Below, in pieces: positions 12,661 to 25,198 of a stretch of 64,000 nucleotides of DNA. The stretch's first letter is position 1. Each line of letters opens with the position of its first letter. Source of the stretch: Isoperla grammatica (lineage: Eukaryota > Arthropoda > Insecta > Plecoptera > Perlodidae); NCBI GenBank assembly GCA_945910005.1, contig OX246739.1, forward strand, positions 39,451,625-39,515,624, given 5' to 3'. The translations under genes and the position numbers were made by a program. A model generated the notes under the pieces. It was not told the origin of the DNA. It ran no database searches and saw only the letters and a list, made by a program, of their open reading frames with translations.

Positions 12661-13594
12661 TCTTCATTGAATGGGTCCATTAGTATTAAGCTGATATTTC
12701 TGTTTGGATGACGATATAGAGATACTTGGATGCTTCGATGGAGTTACTATGTTAGAATGATATTCATATTAAACTGGTCTAATCAGCAGAAGTATGAAGA
12801 CGGACCGAGTAAGATACACAAATAATGACCAACATATATTAGCGATCATGTGACGACGTACATACTGAAGCGAACGTACACTAACTTATTATCAGCTGGA
12901 AATTAACTGTTTTGAAATTTACGTGTTCCAGCTATTAAAAACGTTGTGATGTTTGTGGTTCGAAAGCTAAGAATGTAGGGCATACTACTCAGTACCCTAG
13001 TTAATGCCTTGCAAGTACACGCATGGATTGAAAAGCTGCACTATTTAACAAAACGGCAGAGATCACGTAGACATGCACAAAGTTTGGCCATTAGAGCGGA
13101 AACATAGGGATGACAGATTATGGCGACGTTCAGCAGGGTTTGCTACAGTCAACCCTACAAGCAGGGATGTCGGTGAGGTGATGAGATGCCCGCGTTGCGC
13201 GCGTGCTGGGTATTAACTCTTGTGCAACCATGACAACACGCGAGCTCGCCACCCTTTGCGTAATATTAGGCAACTTGGCTGGTTCTAGGTAATCATTTTA
13301 TCACACAAGAAACATGAAGGTAGGAATCCACAAAACCAACGTCTGAATATGTTTGCAAGGCTCGTTGATTGCTCAATATTGATGTAACAAGACTGTTAGA
13401 ACTGAAAATTATCACGTAATATCGTAAAACCTGGGCCCCATTTGGCTAAGCGCTCTGCTACATAACGAATTTTGTAAACAAACGTCAAAACCTTGCTTGT
13501 ATAATATTACTAAGCAGCAATTTTTTATAGTAATTGTCAATATGTATTGAGTACATCGCTGTATCGCGGATACTAATGTGGTTGTTGGTTACAG

Positions 13595-13958
13595 CCGGCT
13601 ACTCCGAAGACTCCGACTACACTAGCGACCTGAACTACCCTGTCGGCCAGCACGCGAACTCGTCGGTATCACAGTTCCGGTCGGTGGCTCACCAGATGCA
13701 CACACCCCAGCGCTCCCTGGAGACGAGCCGTGAGAACTCTTATGAGCGCGATGACCTTCCGGCCCGAGTGTCCCCCGCCCACCCCTCCTACCACAACCAG
13801 CACCACCTCCTGCCCAAGACCCCCTCGCGACAGCTGCCGGACGAGAAGTACGCGTACGCGGCCTCCACGACGCCGGAGACCACCCGGCGATACAGCGAGA
13901 ATGAGTCGGAGCCGCTCTTCTACAACAGCCGGCCCAGGAACTACAAGGAGTACTCCAG
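13595..13958 (+). CDS. unc-13: Internal coding exon, probable unc-13 homolog (disordered)
   Basis: The acceptor ttggttacag is preceded by TACTAAT 18 nt upstream; the donor is ag|gtacgc. The 364-nt exon is phase 1 in and phase 2 out, and is GC-rich against its flanks. It encodes SGYSEDSDYTSDLNYPVGQ followed by a Ser/Pro/Arg-rich, low-complexity region ending NSRPRNYKEYS. There are no folded-domain signatures; many Ser, Thr and Arg residues suggest phosphorylation in a flexible linker. The overlapping +1 frame is also open for 106 codons because of its GC content, but it does not connect to either neighbour. The split codon AG plus C completes Ser with the next exon. Confidence 0.75.
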
Positions 13959-16900
13959 GTACGCTGGCCTTCTGGCTCGAGGCAGGTTACCGGGCATACA
14001 TGTTTGTCAAAAGCGAAGATAAACGCGTTTTATTACATACACAAGTTTAGAAGACCTCTGTGTGTGATGTATTTATCTAAATATGTGGCTTAATCGATAC
14101 ATATTTAGATAAATACATCACACACCCCATATTAGAGAAATATTTAGAGAAATTACAAGAATAGTTCCAGGTATAGTGAGATCGATAAACACATTGGCAT
14201 ATTGGCTCAAACCAGTTTCTAAGGTTGTTTCGGGATGGCCGGTTTGAACTAAATACACAAAATGTTTGTCACAAGCGAAGACAAAGGTTATGTTGCTGAA
14301 TACCCAAATTTGGGAGAACATTATAGCTGGCTAAGTACAAATGTATTATTTTATTTGTTGATTCATTCATTAATTTATTAATGATGTTATACTCTATGTT
14401 TGCCGTATTAAATGTCAAGTAAAACTGATATTGAATATACCCGGCACCTCCACCAAAGCCCTAACTCACATATTACAATACGATTTTGGAACCGTCAGGC
14501 ATAGCCTTAGATTGTTTAATGTACTAAAAAAATGATAAACATTAAGTATAACCAAGATACAAAAAAGTCACCGACCGCGTACAATGAAGTATAGTGTGTA
14601 AAGTCTTAAGTTTCTATATTTACAACTTTTTCATTAAAAAATGATCTTCATGTGTGAAAGTATATTTTGTTATGAAACTCAACCCGACCTTTTTTGGCTT
14701 TTCTTGAATGTTCGTAAAATTTGGCAATACGTAGGGGGCCACCTAATTTCCATGCTCTGCACGGGATTAACTAATAAACCTCATCACCCTCGTTGCAAAG
14801 ATAATTTAATATTCTAAGGAAGAGTTAACTTTTGTATGAAGCTCGAGAGGTGATGAAGATACCCTTGTGGACGCTTACCAGAGCAAGTCCAGACTGCCGT
14901 GCATCATTCTATTCGCATTTCAGAATCATAAACATGCGATGACATTGTAGCAGCGGATTCATAGACAGATTTGAACGAAATACGAATAACAAGTAGAAGT
15001 TTTGTGATTCATATTTTGGTTTAGAAAAGAGAAGACACCCGATTATCAAACTCGAGCAGATATAAATCACTTTTATTATCCAACAACGACAATGTTTTTA
15101 AAATTCTTAAATTGTATTAAAAATAAGCAACAGTAACCCAACGTGTACAATTTTTGCCACTTTTAGGTTGTGGTAAACAACTTAACCTATAAACTCACAC
15201 AATATCGTGGTACCCACAAGACCTTTATTTTAGTTATGTTGGAGGTCCTGTGATATTTGTTGCTTTTGAGCTTTTGAGCTTTGACGAACCATTTATATCC
15301 AAGTCAAACCAGATTTAGATTACCTTAGAGGTCAAGGAGTAAAGAATGGAAGTTTTTGATAAAGTAAGTTCCCAGAATAGTTATCACTTGAATGGCATTC
15401 CAAGATGGGGTTTACGATAGTTCTTAAACGTTATTCGAGCCCGTACATGCGTTTATCTTCAAGCTCTTTACATCACGTTCGTTTCGCTTCGTAAAAAATG
15501 ATAAACAGCTAATTACTTTGTTCCTTATTATTAATTATTCATGAGAACGAAAATTCACGTGATGTTATTTTAGTTTATGTAGACCATATAAGATATTCAG
15601 ATACCATCGTGAGGCTTAGCTGCAACGAGTCACGAAACCATTCCCCAGGCACGATTATAGTTATCTTGGAAAACTAAAATTAATTTCCAGTAATAATTAA
15701 ATGAAATGTAAGAGAGACTTTGACAATATAGATGATTATTAGTGACCTTTAGTTTTATTGGTGAATGTTGATGTCCAAGGGTTGCCCAAAGCTCTACATG
15801 GATGTCTCGCAAACGATATCTGTGATCCACACTCCCAAACTGGGGCCACCTCGTGACCCACTGTTTCAATTGTTCTTCTTAAAATGATTTGTTAGTTCAT
15901 TTAGTAAAAAGGCTTTTTCTGTAATTATAATAATAGTAAAAGTAACAGTTACAGATGAATAATTATAAGTGAATATTTCTAAGGCATGCCTCTTAGATTA
16001 TCGTCTCTTTGATAGATTCAACGATAAAACAATAATATAAATTAAATAATAAGTGAATGCAATGATCACTGTTCCATATTAGTCAAAAACTAAAACTAAT
16101 TACCGTTAGAAACACAGTCTTTGTTAACACTTTATGAGTTATTTTCTTAAGAGAAGGTTCAATAGTTTGAAAACGAAGGTTAAATAATTTGAAAACTTAC
16201 TTAATCGGACTGAATACCTTGTGGTAAAAGAATGTTAGGGCAGATCTGTTAACTGAAACTTCAGATTGTTTGCAGTCTACAGGTAGAGTTTGTGTGTGTT
16301 GGTCGCATGTTTCTATCTATAGATAATAGTTGAGGCATTCAGTCCTAGTCTCAAGAGAGGTGGCATTAACCATGGTTACTACGTACATTAGTATTTAAAT
16401 CGTTTGAGGTTTGTAGATTCGTGGCCGCATAACACATTATCTTCCTATCTCATATTATAAACTGATATTTTGAGTCGGTACTGGAAATCTGACTTTTCAT
16501 GCTTGCGTTGTTCAAAGACAGCCGGCAGCATCGACGCAATGGGTTCAGTTTGTTTTAACTATTTATGCTGATCACGCGAAGCGTTAAAAGTTAATCTAAA
16601 ATTTAACTCATCTGCATATTATGGATGGGAATATTAAGTGGGAACTCGGATTAAAAGCTGCGTGTTGTTTGTTTTGTTACATGAAAGGAAACACTCACTT
16701 CATTGCCTTAAAATAATGAATTAAATTACATATTTCCACTTTCTAGCACAGTGTTTTGTTTAGATCAAATAAATCCAGACTGATATGTGATTCTTGTACA
16801 CTTTTGTTAGGTGTCACAAGCAGTAAAGTTATGCTCATGATTGGATAACACGTTATAGAGGGTATTGAACCGACGTTGTTTGTGGTCAGAAGACGACGGC

Positions 16901-19900
16901 ACTTTTTAAACAAATTATAACACATTTAAAATTGATACGATATGGAAACTTTATGAACTGTCAAGGGAAAATAGTAAATACTTCACCAATATTTCAGGTA
17001 GCGAGAGTTTATTGAGAATATTAAACGATGCTTTCATAAAAAAAGAACCCTGACTTAAACTTAAAACACATGCCTGGTTGGTTCTCTAATCCACTATATA
17101 ATTATAAATTACGTTTGTACTTGTGCACTATTTACAACTTCCATGCACAAGTTTGAATCTGTTATCATTATTTTTTAGAGTACTGAGTGCTTTACATGTT
17201 TATGTTAATTCCATTAGTATGTGATGTACATACGGCGGTTCAAAGAAAGCAGAACTTTTTTCAGTGCAAGCACATTAGACGCCTGGGCTCTATTCCCTGT
17301 CGAGTTTGTGTATTTCTCATTAAGTTTTAATTCTCTTCACACTTTAGCATATTAGAATAATATGTGATGTACCTTTTTCTTTATGAAGAACACTGCATTT
17401 TATGTTTTATTTTAATGTTACATTTTATGGCAGCAAAACAAAACACATAACCTGTAATGGAAACAAAAAACTGTTTTGCTGCTATGAATAGTCAATGTAT
17501 GGAAATGTTTGCTCATACTACCAATTGAGTGACTAGCTGTACAATATGTGATTGCTGTTATGACCTGTATGTTGTAGTTTGCTACTGAAATACTGTATAT
17601 GAATGGTTGTTAGCCTGTCTGGGATGTGTTTGTTTTTCATGCATCCTGTTTGCCGTTTGTAGGCGTAGGAAAAACACATGGAACGAATCGGAGAAAAGGT
17701 GAGACTCCGATACTGGCGACTATTCTATCACATGCAGTGTGACGTATTTGTTTGCACGCGGACGGGGTATTTGCAAGCAATCTGTCATCATCATTTACTA
17801 CATTCACTTCCGCTCGAGACATACGGTCATTCGTCGCGAACATTATTGCATTTATGAATGTATAAGTAATTCATTTCCATTTTACAATCGGAAAGGCTTA
17901 ACCAGAAAAATGTAATACACTGGGATTACGTAACGACTCCGTGGAGGGAAATAATTGGAATCGCAATGCAAATTTTTAGGTGATGATAAATGTCGATGGC
18001 AATCACGGCTAATGCAGAGCATGTGTAGATGTCTTCGTGTATCTGCGGGAATTATATTTTGCTCTCTCGTGAATTTTGAGGAAAAGATTAAAGTGGTAAA
18101 ATGAGCTGATAATTATTGAGGTTTTGTTTACGGGTCCGTTTCTAGATCAGTCGTTACTTAAATTTATCTTTCATTTGTTTGTCAATATTTTCAAAATGGT
18201 AAACCACCAAAGTTGGAGATGTTAAGTTTAAGAAATGTTGTTGTATTTTTAACTAGATATGTTGGAACATTTACCTCGAAAGTTTAGGTTAAATGTAGAA
18301 TAATTAATTATACTTAACTTTGTTTACTGAACGATCCATTATTCAAAATTCAAATATTATAATTCTGTAGACTTGTGAAAAAAGACACTTGAGAAACACA
18401 AAATGCAACCATAAAACTGAAATTCTCAATTCATTATCACTCAAATACGATAAAGACGATGATCATGCACTCAAGTGACGCAATAAACTCATTGTTCAAG
18501 CAATAAACTCATTGTTCATGCGCAGTCGCCCATTTCACCTACAATCTCATTCAACACGTGTTTTTAAGCATGACATAAAGCACTGTTCAATATTTTAGTA
18601 GCAATGTTTCCTAGTGTGTGGCATGCATAAACGTGCATGAACTTCAATAGCTTTAGTACTTTTCTTCTATAACTTATCCTTCAATTTGTGTATTTATGTA
18701 AAAGTTGGTCTCTAAGGCGTTAGTAGAACTCAATCCCAGCGAGCTACATATGGAACAGAAACTTAACAAAACAAACATTCAGTCAAGATTGCCGGTAGTG
18801 CGAATCGGACATAACCACTCTCTATTGTCACTAGTGAGCTGATGTATGTCACTGCAGCCATTATACAAGTCTAGCAGTTGAGTTATATTATGTGTTTCAC
18901 ATTTAAGGGAGAATTGATATCGTCCGTCCCTGTTGAGGCTCAGCAACAACTTCGTTCTTGTCATGTCACAGAGTAGAACGGTGTCACCGCGTGATTGTTA
19001 CTTTGCCGATAAATCAATACAGATACATATTGGACACACGACGTTGTCACTCCAATTCGAGTCAATTACTACAGTGTTGACAATTGATGTAAGCTAAATA
19101 AGAATCACGCTGACAGGCGTTGTTTTTAGTATCAATTTCAGACTTGTTTTTGAAAACGTAATTACGAAATTGCCTTTTACAATTTTATTATTCAGGCAGT
19201 GCTACGTCATTCTTGTGTTCAAATAATGTTCCACACATCGTGATCAAGAATGTATCTTAAACACACATTGTTTAACTAAAAGACGTTTTGCGAAAGCGTT
19301 TGTAATCGGATACTTAGTTGGTTAATTTAATTCTAAATGTGAGTAAAAAAATAATTCTAAGGGTTTTCTAAATTCAAAAATATTTCTTATCACAAAATTA
19401 TAAAAGCACATATAGTGAAGCGACATTTTACAAAGGGCTCGAATAAACTCACATTTAGTTATGATTTAAAGTGTTAAATTAGTTTTATTTCAGCTACAAC
19501 ACTGGCATTTTAAACGGATTCTTTGTCATAACGAATACATTTTCGAAGTGACAAACATATTTTCAAGAACGGGTTTTTTGTCATAATGAATACATTTTCG
19601 AAGTAACACACATTTCAAGAACTATGATAAGAACTATAAGATGCATTTGAAGATGCCACTCAATAGATTAAATATTTTTAATATGCGGTTTCTCCAAGTA
19701 ACAGAATACTCTAACTAGCTGTACAGCAAACAACTTATGTCAAAAATCAGTAGCAAGTGTATATTAGTAACACATGTTTCCTATATGTTTATTGGTGGTT
19801 GATACACCAAAGCATGATTAACCCCACAGCATTAAATACACAATGTACATGTTCATACACATAGCTAGTTTGTAATGCTTTGTTTGTGTCATACACACAA

Positions 19901-20617
19901 CTGCCAGTTTGTATGCATGTACGTTACATAGAATATTGTATTGAATGTATTAAATTGTACGTATTATAAACCATCCAGGACAGAAGTAAATTTCCTGTCT
20001 AAAGGCGAAAAAGTAGTGGTGTGTTCTACTCCAAGATACGTTGTCACAAGAATAATGTTCTAGCTACGCAATAATAGATGTTAAGGAATTCAATTTGAGT
20101 CGGTAAAGATCATACAGTATTATGATTGGTATGATTATTTATGATAATTATATATGATGGTATTCAAATTGGGTCCCGAAGTATGTGTGTATCATACGAT
20201 TGGGTCAAATAATTAACCCGACATTAAGGGTTACATTTAGTATCTGAAGTTGGTCAACGTGTCCAACTAAAGACTGTTGCAAACATTGATTGTGGTTAGG
20301 ATCGCTTAAGTGTGGTCAGAACACAGACAATCGTTCACTCAACAAATAAAGACACGTGAATCGTTTCTTAGGATTAACAAAATTGAACAACCAAAATAAA
20401 CTCTATGTATTTTGTGTTTGTAAATTACCTACATGCTCGTCAAATATCAACCAAATATCAATCTCACCTACATGTTCGACAAAATGTCGTGAATTTAGGC
20501 CATAAAGTGTTTCACCCTTGATGAAGCTCTTTAGGTTTTGTGTGAACCACCAATCTAAATCACAAGTTCTAAGTTGTTAAGCGCCGTGAACTACAACGAG
20601 GTGTTTCTGTCCGGCAG
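13959..20617 (+). other. Intron, mostly unstructured
   Basis: This 6.7-kb AT-rich intron contains a perfect hairpin at 14060-14125 and a small imperfect direct duplication near 19507-19620 (shared word cgaatacattttcgaagt). A fragment near 14436-14460 (acccggcacctccacca) is the reverse complement of part of the dispersed family at 54831. I see no exon or gene in the remainder. Confidence 0.6.
14060..14125. repeat. Perfect 27-bp inverted repeat, 12-nt loop
   Basis: The left arm, 14060-14086 (starting gtgtgtgatgtatttatcta), is the exact complement of the right arm, 14099-14125. The loop is ggcttaatcgat. It begins 100 bp after the exon donor at 13958. It may be a tiny MITE or a structured intronic element. 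No target duplication is evident. Confidence 0.85.
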
Positions 20618-20757
20618 CGGGTCCTGGTACGAGAGCGGGTACTCGGCCTCGTATTCCCAGGAGCACGATGAGACGGTGGAGGCCCAGGACCAGAGCTTCG
20701 CAGGGGACGACGCTTACTACGAGACACCGACCGACGCGTCACACAAGAGAGTCAGAG
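20618..20757 (+). CDS. unc-13: Internal coding exon, probable unc-13 homolog (Tyr-rich, acidic)
   Basis: The preferred acceptor is gtttctgtccggcag at 20617, which has a good pyrimidine tract. The donor is GTCAGT at 20758. The exon enters with one base to complete AG+C (Ser) and leaves with one base (G). It encodes GSWYESGYSASYSQEHDETV, then EAQDQSFAGDDAYYETPTDA and SHKRVR: acidic, with five tyrosines, and low in complexity. An upstream AG at 20581 (ttgttaag) would add exactly 12 codons in the same phase (through AVNYNEVFLSG), so both starts are legal. The upstream AG has a much weaker tract. No domain is recognised; it continues the disordered region of its neighbours. Confidence 0.7.
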
Positions 20758-20778
20758 GTCAGTATAGGTCATAGTGTC

Positions 20779-21038
20779 ACACTCATACACACTCATACAC
20801 ACTCATACATACTTATACAGACTAATGCATACAGACGTACGCACTTGTAGGCGCGCTTTCTAAGAGACCCCTGTAGTAGGTTACAGGGTCGCCGGCGTCG
20901 TCGCGTAGCGCGTAGATACACACTCATACACACTCATACACACTTATACAGACTAACGCATACAGACGCACGCATTTGTAGGCGCTTACTAAGAGATAGT
21001 AGGTTACAGGGTCGCCGCGTAGCGCGTAGATACACACA
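20779..21038. repeat. Two-copy tandem repeat, about 131 bp
   Basis: Each copy begins with repeated actcatacac units, then cttatacagactaaygcatacagacg, cacttgtaggcgc or catttgtaggcgc, tagtaggttacagggtcgcc, and cgtagcgcgtaga. The second copy lacks short pieces of the first. It starts only about 20 bp after the donor at 20758. Confidence 0.8.
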
Positions 21039-21074
21039 CCCTGATAATAATATTAGCGACGAAACTTAGAAGGG

Positions 21075-21222
21075 TATTATCACCTGTAAGACTATTCACT
21101 GTGCCTTGCCAAACAATTACAATTAAACACAATATTTCGAAAACTGATCAGCTTTCGAAATATAATGTTTTAATTGTAATTGTATGGCAAAGAACAGTGA
21201 GTAATCGTAGTACTAGGTAATA
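21075..21222. mobile_element. Hairpin MITE-like element
   Basis: The left part, tattatcacctgtaagactattcactgt onward, pairs with the complement of the right part ending gtactaggtaata. The inner stem (aattacaattaaa / ttttaattgtaatt and tatttcgaaa / tttcgaaata) is nearly perfect around a ctgatcag centre. Arms reach about 70 bp with mismatches. No coding capacity is present. Confidence 0.65.
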
Positions 21223-21977
21223 TTTGAGTTGTTTCCACTCATATTCACTCGTTGGCTCTCTCAATCACCCGCTTTACATGGCCAGATATAAACATTTTGG
21301 TTTACTCGCATCAACCTGCCATATTTCTCAGCGTTTGGTATGCCAGAATATGTACTGCTATTTTAACTCCATTACGGCAATTATCATACGTTTTGAGGAA
21401 TGTTAATTATGACTTAAATACATTATAATGATATTATAACATTAACTTTGGTTCGTTGTGTGAGATAATTTCCTTCACTGTCAACGCTAGCCAGTTTCTC
21501 ATTTAACTCAAAAAGACGTTTTGATGCCATGTCAAAACCAGGTTAGATGGATGTGGGGAAATAACACGTTAGAACAACAATATTTTGAAAACAAAAATGC
21601 GACAACGAAGAGTTTTTCTGTCATAGACTTTCGAACTTTTGCTTTGAACTTTCTATTCCAGGCACCGCGAATGACGTCATGAGAACAATTACTGTTACGA
21701 GTCTCTAGTCCGCTATCAACACAGCAGACCCTCTGCTTTGCATAGTGAGCCAATTAAGAATAAATTCATTAAGCAGGAACAACTCTTCCCAGTAGAAATT
21801 ATATAGTCAAACCGTTTGTTGAACTGGCCAATTACTGAAAACTGAAAATCATTGATCTTACAATATAGGCAATGCAGTTTGCATACAATAACTGTACACC
21901 AAATAGACATTAACTAATGTATCTTCTTGAACTAAACTACCTAATTCGTTTACAAAATGTGTTAACTCGGTTATCAA

Positions 21978-22304
21978 ACGGTAAACGTAATTATCTTCTA
22001 TTTAAAAGCTTCAACAGATACGTGTGCATGTAATAGTACCATAAAAAAAAATTACTAGGAAGTAGAAGACGAAAACTTTGACGGTATTTCCAAAACGAAT
22101 TCTTTACTAATTATTGCTTACCCAACTCAACATAAATTAGCAACGGTAAACGTAATTATCTTCTATTTAAAAGCTTCAACAGATACGTGTGCATGTAATA
22201 GTACCATAATAAAAAAATTACTAGGAAGTAGAAGACGAAAACTTTGACGGTATTTCCAAAACGAATTCTTTACTAATTATTGCTTACCCAACTCAACATA
22301 AATT
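21978..22304. repeat. Direct tandem duplication, about 160 bp
   Basis: The segment starting acggtaaacgtaattatctt (21978) recurs at 22143, ending in both copies at actcaacataaatt. The two copies differ almost only in the length of an A-run (accataaaaa against accataataaa). It is a recent duplication in intron sequence with no coding content. Confidence 0.9.
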
Positions 22305-24488
22305 GTGTATTCTGCCCTGATATAAATTAAAAAAAATTGCCAGTTACTTGCATAACCGCTGTAACCTTAAATTTAATAAACGTTTTACTATTTAAAGTTG
22401 AGTATTTTGTTTTTGGTGATTTTACACGAATATTTGTACACTTACATACTGTTATTTGTGCTGATAATGATCATTCCTTGATTGATGGGAATTATAGTGA
22501 TAAGGTTGTTAACTTTATCAATGCCCAGTTCTGATGATAATTTAATTAATTTTCGATTTGTCGTTAAATTTAAATTTATGTAGATTTCAGAGTAACAACA
22601 TTTCACCTTTTACGTATCCACAATGAAAATTTATATCTTTCCGTTACATTTGCTTCTTCACTAACAATAAATTATCTCTTTCTTAACATATTCACTGATA
22701 ATAAGTTAAACTGTTTGTGCGTCTATGATAAGTATATCCAAGTGTGTAATCGCCATAATATGAACAATATAATTATGGTTCCCGTTTTATAACCTTAATT
22801 ATTTTAAATGCACAATGCGTGTCAATATAACGTCATGCTACTTTTGTCGATGTTCAATTGTAATAATTAATATCATTTCCCGATCTATAATATGTTCACA
22901 CGTTTCAATAGATTGGAATACAAAGTAACCGTGGACATAAAAACGCAATTAAAACTGTTCGTATCGACCGCGATCGCTCTGGGCGTGCAGTAAATGATAG
23001 GGTTCGCATGTTGTTACTGTAGCCTATATCGTTGTCGAGGTGCGTTACTTTACTGTACTGTGTGAGGTATTGATTCCACTAACTAACATGCGTTACATGT
23101 CCATAAACACGTGTCCACGGAACACTTAGGGGAGTAATAATTATTAAGATAACCGGGAAGAAAGCGTGTCCACAAACATACATGATAGTTAATGATGGTA
23201 CAATGTACTTGACATCACTACAACTAGTAATCAATTCCTCTTACAGCCATAAATACACTACCTACACACCTACCTACTACATTCAAGTAATGACCTAAGA
23301 TGGACAATTTACGTTGCATTGTAACTCCAATGTCATTAGTTAGATTTGTATCCAATATTTAAAGAATAAATAATAGAGTTGAAATTTGTGTTTTAAATGC
23401 AGTGGGTTTTCTAAAGAAAAAACACTAAAATCACTGTTGTAAATGTGGACTAAAAAGTACTTACAATGAAACGTGATGCCACATAGTTTAGTATACAACC
23501 TTGATACAATGGTTTAGAACCCGCCAAAAAATAAACTGTCCTTACTCTAACCTAAAACTCAATTTACGCGCAAAAGGGTTTATTTTTCTTTGTTTTCCTC
23601 CAAAGTAAATCGAGAAATTTCGATTTGTGTGCATAAAGTTTGTAGAAAGTACTGCCGGCCAAATGCTCAGAGTGGTTTACTGGTCGCACCCAATCCTCTT
23701 AAAACCATGGTGAAAAGTTTACTTAGGCGGCTGTTTATAAAACACTGAAATTAAATATCTTATAGCGCTCGTATAAATCATTCACTGAAGACTATGTTAA
23801 ATATTGGTGGCTGTGAACGAGTGTATCGATACCTCAATAAACGTGATTCCGCCAGTCTTCACGTGTCGTACACTGGTTTGGTACATGGAACACTGTACAA
23901 CTGTTCCTTGTCCAATAATATAAGCGAACACAGACGAAGCTTTTTGAACATGTAACGTGATATTTTTCTGTATTGCAAATTATAGACAACCGATAGGTTA
24001 GCTTGATATTTTCAAATATCAATTTACTAACAATTCGATACTTATCATAATTCCGTAACGTGATGAATAACGTTTAATTATTTAAATTGCCATAGGTGAT
24101 ATAATTAATTTAATTCACGTGCAATTGAATATCGAACTACCTGCGGATATGGGCAACGGTTGAATTCATATTTGTATGAATTATTACCTGTGTTCCAAAC
24201 GCGTACACATGTTTGTGGGCCTGGGTGAAATCTAAAAACAACGCTATAATAATATTATGGATACTAATACCATTGCATTTATCACAAAAGTGTCTCAGCA
24301 AACCCACACAGTCACACACACAACACAACTATTGGTATGATTAGCAAAATTATAATTTTTATCAAAATTAACGTTTGTTTATTGAAAAAGTAATGAATTG
24401 TATTTGTTAATCCGTTCACTTGTTGTTAAACGAAACGCTCAACAGCGAGATCTTATTTTGGTCACGCCCATAAACCTGTCGTTTCTTA

Positions 24489-24655
24489 GGTCCGAATTCA
24501 CCAAACTTTTTAATCAGCCGATTTACTAATCTCGGATTGGTTGCCATGGTCTCAACAAACATTACATACGAAATGCATGGTGGCTTCTACCGGGACCCAT
24601 CTGTTATCTCCGATTAACAGAAAATAGCCGGATTAAAGTTTGGTGAAACTGGCCC
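24489..24655. mobile_element. TTA-flanked Harbinger-type MITE
   Basis: The left end GGTCCGAATTCACCAAAC is complementary to the right end GTTTGGTGAAACTGGCCC, with partial inverted homology continuing inward (tttaatcagccg / gccggattaaa). Both sides carry TTA (24486-24488, 24656-24658), the three-base target site typical of PIF/Harbinger elements. At 167 bp it cannot encode a transposase. It ends only about 50 nt before the exon acceptor at 24705, so it may overlap the branch-point area. Confidence 0.7.
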
Positions 24656-24705
24656 TTAGAAGTTGTGCCGTGAAGTGACATGAGTGTTTGTTTGTCTCCG
24701 CACAG

Positions 24706-24886
24706 GACGAAGACGTAGTCTGGAGCGCCAGGCAACCCTCTATGACGACCAGTATTATGCCGACGGATCCTACTACGGCGAGTCGGGACAGATAACACAG
24801 GAAGCCTACCACTACGACCAAACCCAGCCAGCCTACGGTACCGACTACTACCCTGCGAGTACAGAATACGCTTATCAGGATGACAG
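24706..24886 (+). CDS. unc-13: Internal coding exon, probable unc-13 homolog (Tyr-rich)
   Basis: The acceptor tttgtctccgcacag has a good pyrimidine tract; the donor is ag|gtgggt at 24887. The 181-nt exon is phase 1 in (G+GA = Gly) and phase 2 out (AG+G = Arg with the next exon). It encodes GRRRSLERQATLYDDQYYAD and continues to YQDD. There are 12 tyrosines in about 60 residues, many as YY or YxY next to Asp/Glu or Gly/Ser, and the N-terminal RRRSLER is a basic-kinase-type Ser site. The segment is disordered, and its low complexity resembles phase-separating scaffolds. The family's usual domains are absent here. Extending the frame past the donor hits a stop only after about 65 codons, so the donor is chosen by phase and consensus. 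Confidence 0.8.
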
Positions 24887-25198
24887 GTGGGTCCATACCT
24901 GCATCGGTCTAGGGTCACGATGGATAGCAGTGATAAGAAAAGAGGATATTTTGTCAAACGAGGCAAGCACAATGAGTGACCATGGGATGGGGGAGGGGCC
25001 ACATTGTGTGTGTGTTTGTTTGGTGCGTTTAAACAAAACGTATCCTGAAGTTGATATTAATTTAAAAAAAAAAACAATAATAAACTGACATAGGCACAGT
25101 TGCCAAAATAAACAAGCGTTTATTGTTAAAACGAATTACAAATAAACGTTTTAAAAATACCGTGAAAATGAAAAAAGTTAGGGTTTGATTATAGACGG

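Larger units (their letters stand above)
7920..13594 (+). other. Intron containing the 140-bp array and a SINE-like copy
   Basis: The intron runs from the donor at 7920 to the acceptor ttggttacag at 13594. The first 3.5 kb is the tandem array. The rest is AT-rich and non-coding, with one tRNA-derived SINE-like copy near 12480-12660. Nothing else is supported in 11430-12480 or 12660-13594. Confidence 0.65.
20758..24705 (+). other. Intron with several short duplications and MITEs
   Basis: The intron runs from the GTCAGT donor to the ctccgcacag acceptor. It contains a tandem duplication just after the donor (20779-21038), a hairpin MITE (21075-21222), a 160-bp direct duplication (21978-22304) and a TTA-flanked MITE that ends 50 bp before the acceptor (24489-24655). 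Bases 22310-24480 show nothing beyond AT-rich sequence. Confidence 0.6.

Noticed and set aside
13730..14050. 106-codon frame overlapping the exon at 13595
   Set aside because: It is a +1 shadow of a GC-rich exon; it does not connect in phase with either neighbouring exon.
24684..25088. 134-codon frame as an independent small gene
   Set aside because: It is the exon 24706-24886 read through its donor into the intron.
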